A stretch of 64,000 nucleotides of DNA. It comes from an uncultured Clostridia bacterium (GTDB lineage: Bacteria > Bacillota > Clostridia > Christensenellales > DTU072). Made by a program: the position numbers and the translations under genes. The number at the start of each line of letters is the position of its first letter. The stretch's first letter is position 1. Location: contig CALVUD010000002.1 of NCBI GenBank assembly GCA_944363505.1, forward strand, positions 1-64,000. The letters are read 5' to 3'. The notes beneath the pieces were generated by a model. That model saw only the letters and a program-made list of their open reading frames with translations, searched no databases and was not told the origin of the DNA. Positions 62,422 through 64,000 of this stretch are shown one piece after another.

Positions 62422-64000
62422 TTATCCTCTGCGCTCTTTCATTACCTGGCGCATCCTCAGTTCGTGATCGAGAATCGACTTGCGAATCCTGAGACTCTTC
62501 GGAGTTACTTCAAGCATTTCGTCGGGTTCGATGAACTCTATGCACTCCTCCAGCGAGAATATCCTCGGAGTCTCCAGCCTCAAGGCCTCGTCGGAACCGG
62601 CGGCACGCATGTTGGTAACGTGTTTTTTCTTGCACACGTTGACGGCTATATCCTCCTGCTTGGGAGAATATCCGACGACCATTCCCGAATATACTTCGGT
62701 TCCGGGCGTGATAAACAACACGCCTCTGCCCTGTGCGTTGAACAGCCCGTAAGTGGATGCCTCTCCCGTTTCGAACGCCACCAAAGCGCCGTAAGGACGC
62801 CTCGGCATTACGCCTTTCAACGGGCAATAACCCGCGAACGTTCCGTTCATTATTCCCTCGCCGCGCGTTTCCGTCAAAAAGTCGCTGCGGTATCCCAATA
62901 ATCCGCGTTCCGGGATAATGAACTCCATTTTTATGCGCGAATTGAACGGAGTCATGGTAACCAGTTCGCCCTGGCGTCTGCCCATGTTTTCCATGACCGT
63001 TCCGACCGCCCAGTCGGGTACGTCCACGTATATCTTTTCCAACGGCTCGCTCAGAACGCCGTCCACCGTTTTGGTGATGACTTTCGGCGTGGATACCTGG
63101 AACTCGTAGCCCTCGCGGCGCATGTTCTCGATTAGTATCGACAGGTGTATTTCTCCCCTGCCCGACACCACGAAACTGTCCGCGCGCTCTCCGTCCTCGA
63201 CGCGCAAAGACACGTCGCGCAACAGTTCGCGGTAAAGCCTCGCCCTGAGGTGCCTCGACGTAACGTACTTCCCTTCGCGACCCGCGAACGGAGAATCGTT
63301 TACGGAGAACAACATCTGCAAGGTAGGCTCCGAAATTTTTACGAAAGGCAGCGGCTCGGGATTGTCCGAAGCGCAGACTGTCTCGCCTATGGTAACGTTC
63401 TCTATGCCGCTGAAGCTGACTATATCGCCTACCTGAGCCTGTTCGACGCTGAGTTTGTTCAGCCCCCGGAATCGGTATACGTTGGTTATTTTCGACCTGT
63501 ACTGAGTGCCGTCGTGATAATTGCATACGGCGACCTCGGTATTCGGGCGCATTACTCCGCGCTCGATCCTGCCTATCGCTATCCTGCCGACGTAGTCGTT
63601 ATAGTCTATCGAACTGACGAGTACCTGCAGCGGTCCTTCGGCGTCGCCTTCGGGAGGGTCTATATGCTCCAGTATCGTTTCGAAAAGCGGTTTCAGGTTG
63701 ACCCCGGGTACGGACGGCGAATAGCTCGCGACCCCCGCCCTGCCGGAGCAATATATTATCGGACTGTCGAGCTGAGCGTCGCTGGCGTTAAGGTCTATCA
63801 GCAGTTCGTATATTTCGTCCACGACTTCGTGAAGCCTCGCGTCGGGTTTGTCCACCTTGTTGATGCAGATGATGATCTTGTGATTCATCTCCAACGCTTT
63901 CTGTAAAACGAAGCGCGTCTGGGGCATGGGTCCTTCATAGGCGTCCACCAACAGCACAACGCCGTTGATCATCTTCAGCACGCGTTCGACCTCGCCCGAG
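62422..64000 (-). CDS. typA: TypA/BipA ribosome GTPase, 5' end beyond the window
   Basis: About 526 residues of the C-terminal part are present; the N-terminus with the P-loop lies outside. Visible are VERVLKMINGVVLLVDAYEGPMPQTRFVL, the G4 motif NKVD near the beginning, elongation-factor domains, and the BipA tail with GYSPKQEDIAVNVCKKKHVTNMRAAGSDEALRL split by the usual loop. It is a translational GTPase that aids 50S assembly under stress. Confidence 0.95.
   Translation of the reverse strand, partial: SGEVERVLKMINGVVLLVDAYEGPMPQTRFVLQKALEMNHKIIICINKVDKPDARLHEVVDEIYELLIDLNASDAQLDSPIIYCSGRAGVASYSPSVPGVNLKPLFETILEHIDPPEGDAEGPLQVLVSSIDYNDYVGRIAIGRIERGVMRPNTEVAVCNYHDGTQYRSKITNVYRFRGLNKLSVEQAQVGDIVSFSGIENVTIGETVCASDNPEPLPFVKISEPTLQMLFSVNDSPFAGREGKYVTSRHLRARLYRELLRDVSLRVEDGERADSFVVSGRGEIHLSILIENMRREGYEFQVSTPKVITKTVDGVLSEPLEKIYVDVPDWAVGTVMENMGRRQGELVTMTPFNSRIKMEFIIPERGLLGYRSDFLTETRGEGIMNGTFAGYCPLKGVMPRRPYGALVAFETGEASTYGLFNAQGRGVLFITPGTEVYSGMVVGYSPKQEDIAVNVCKKKHVTNMRAAGSDEALRLETPRIFSLEECIEFIEPDEMLEVTPKSLRIRKSILDHELRMRQVMKERRG

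Noticed and set aside
1..64000. CRISPR array
   Set aside because: No regularly spaced short repeats or cas genes were seen; the repeated hairpins are terminators.

Overview
The window looks like a chromosomal stretch of an uncultured low-to-mid-GC Gram-positive bacterium (Bacillota, probably a gut Clostridia lineage). Supporting signs are the clear sigma-A promoters (TTGACA/TATAAT types with 17-bp spacers), strong GGAGG ribosome sites, a GTP-type PEP carboxykinase, a SpoIVFB-like protease beside minD, a DUF3343/cysteine desulfurase pair, a LemA/DUF2207 pair and no outer-membrane genes. The species cannot be named from the sequence alone.

Layout. 1-6726 is an AT-rich accessory island against tRNA-Leu(CAG). 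It holds a tyrosine recombinase, an ABC-type ATPase gene broken by one in-frame TAA, and a two-gene unit (DUF2971 fused to a GIY-YIG nuclease, overlapping a TIR-like protein) driven by a consensus promoter. A 67-70 bp copy of the tRNA terminator lies on each side of that unit. 6892-32545 is ordinary chromosome: a GH31 glycosidase and FGGY kinase, obgE, nth, a cysteine desulfurase, hslO, the lysine genes asd-dapA-dapB, dtd, a large leucine-rich-repeat lipoprotein, two related lipoproteins, uracil uptake and salvage, a SecB-like protein, and lemA with its DUF2207 partner.

32,700-39,000 is a second accessory block ending at tRNA-Leu(TAA). It contains an unknown 390-residue protein flanked by an approximate 45-bp repeat, small conjugative-element-type genes (sigma-like factor, two tiny proteins), a transglutaminase-like gene coupled to a zinc-ribbon gene under an AraC regulator with a seemingly leaderless promoter, and a serine recombinase interrupted by an in-frame TAA. 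39,088-64,000 is chromosome again: tRNA-Cys, pckG, split chromate transporters, yqeY, rRNA-modification enzymes, a 926-residue SARP/BTAD regulator, a 6S-like RNA, a GH36 galactosidase, spoIVFB-like, minD-minE, valS, pgsA, an MreB-like gene with altered nucleotide motifs, maf, ppx/gppA, a hydroxyacid dehydrogenase, a DUF1508 protein and the 3' part of typA/bipA.

The best candidates for undescribed biology are the DUF2971-GIY-YIG plus TIR-like pair between duplicated tRNA terminators (probably anti-phage) and the 390-residue protein held the same way between terminator-like repeats. Both look like small cargo modules dropped next to existing transcription stops.
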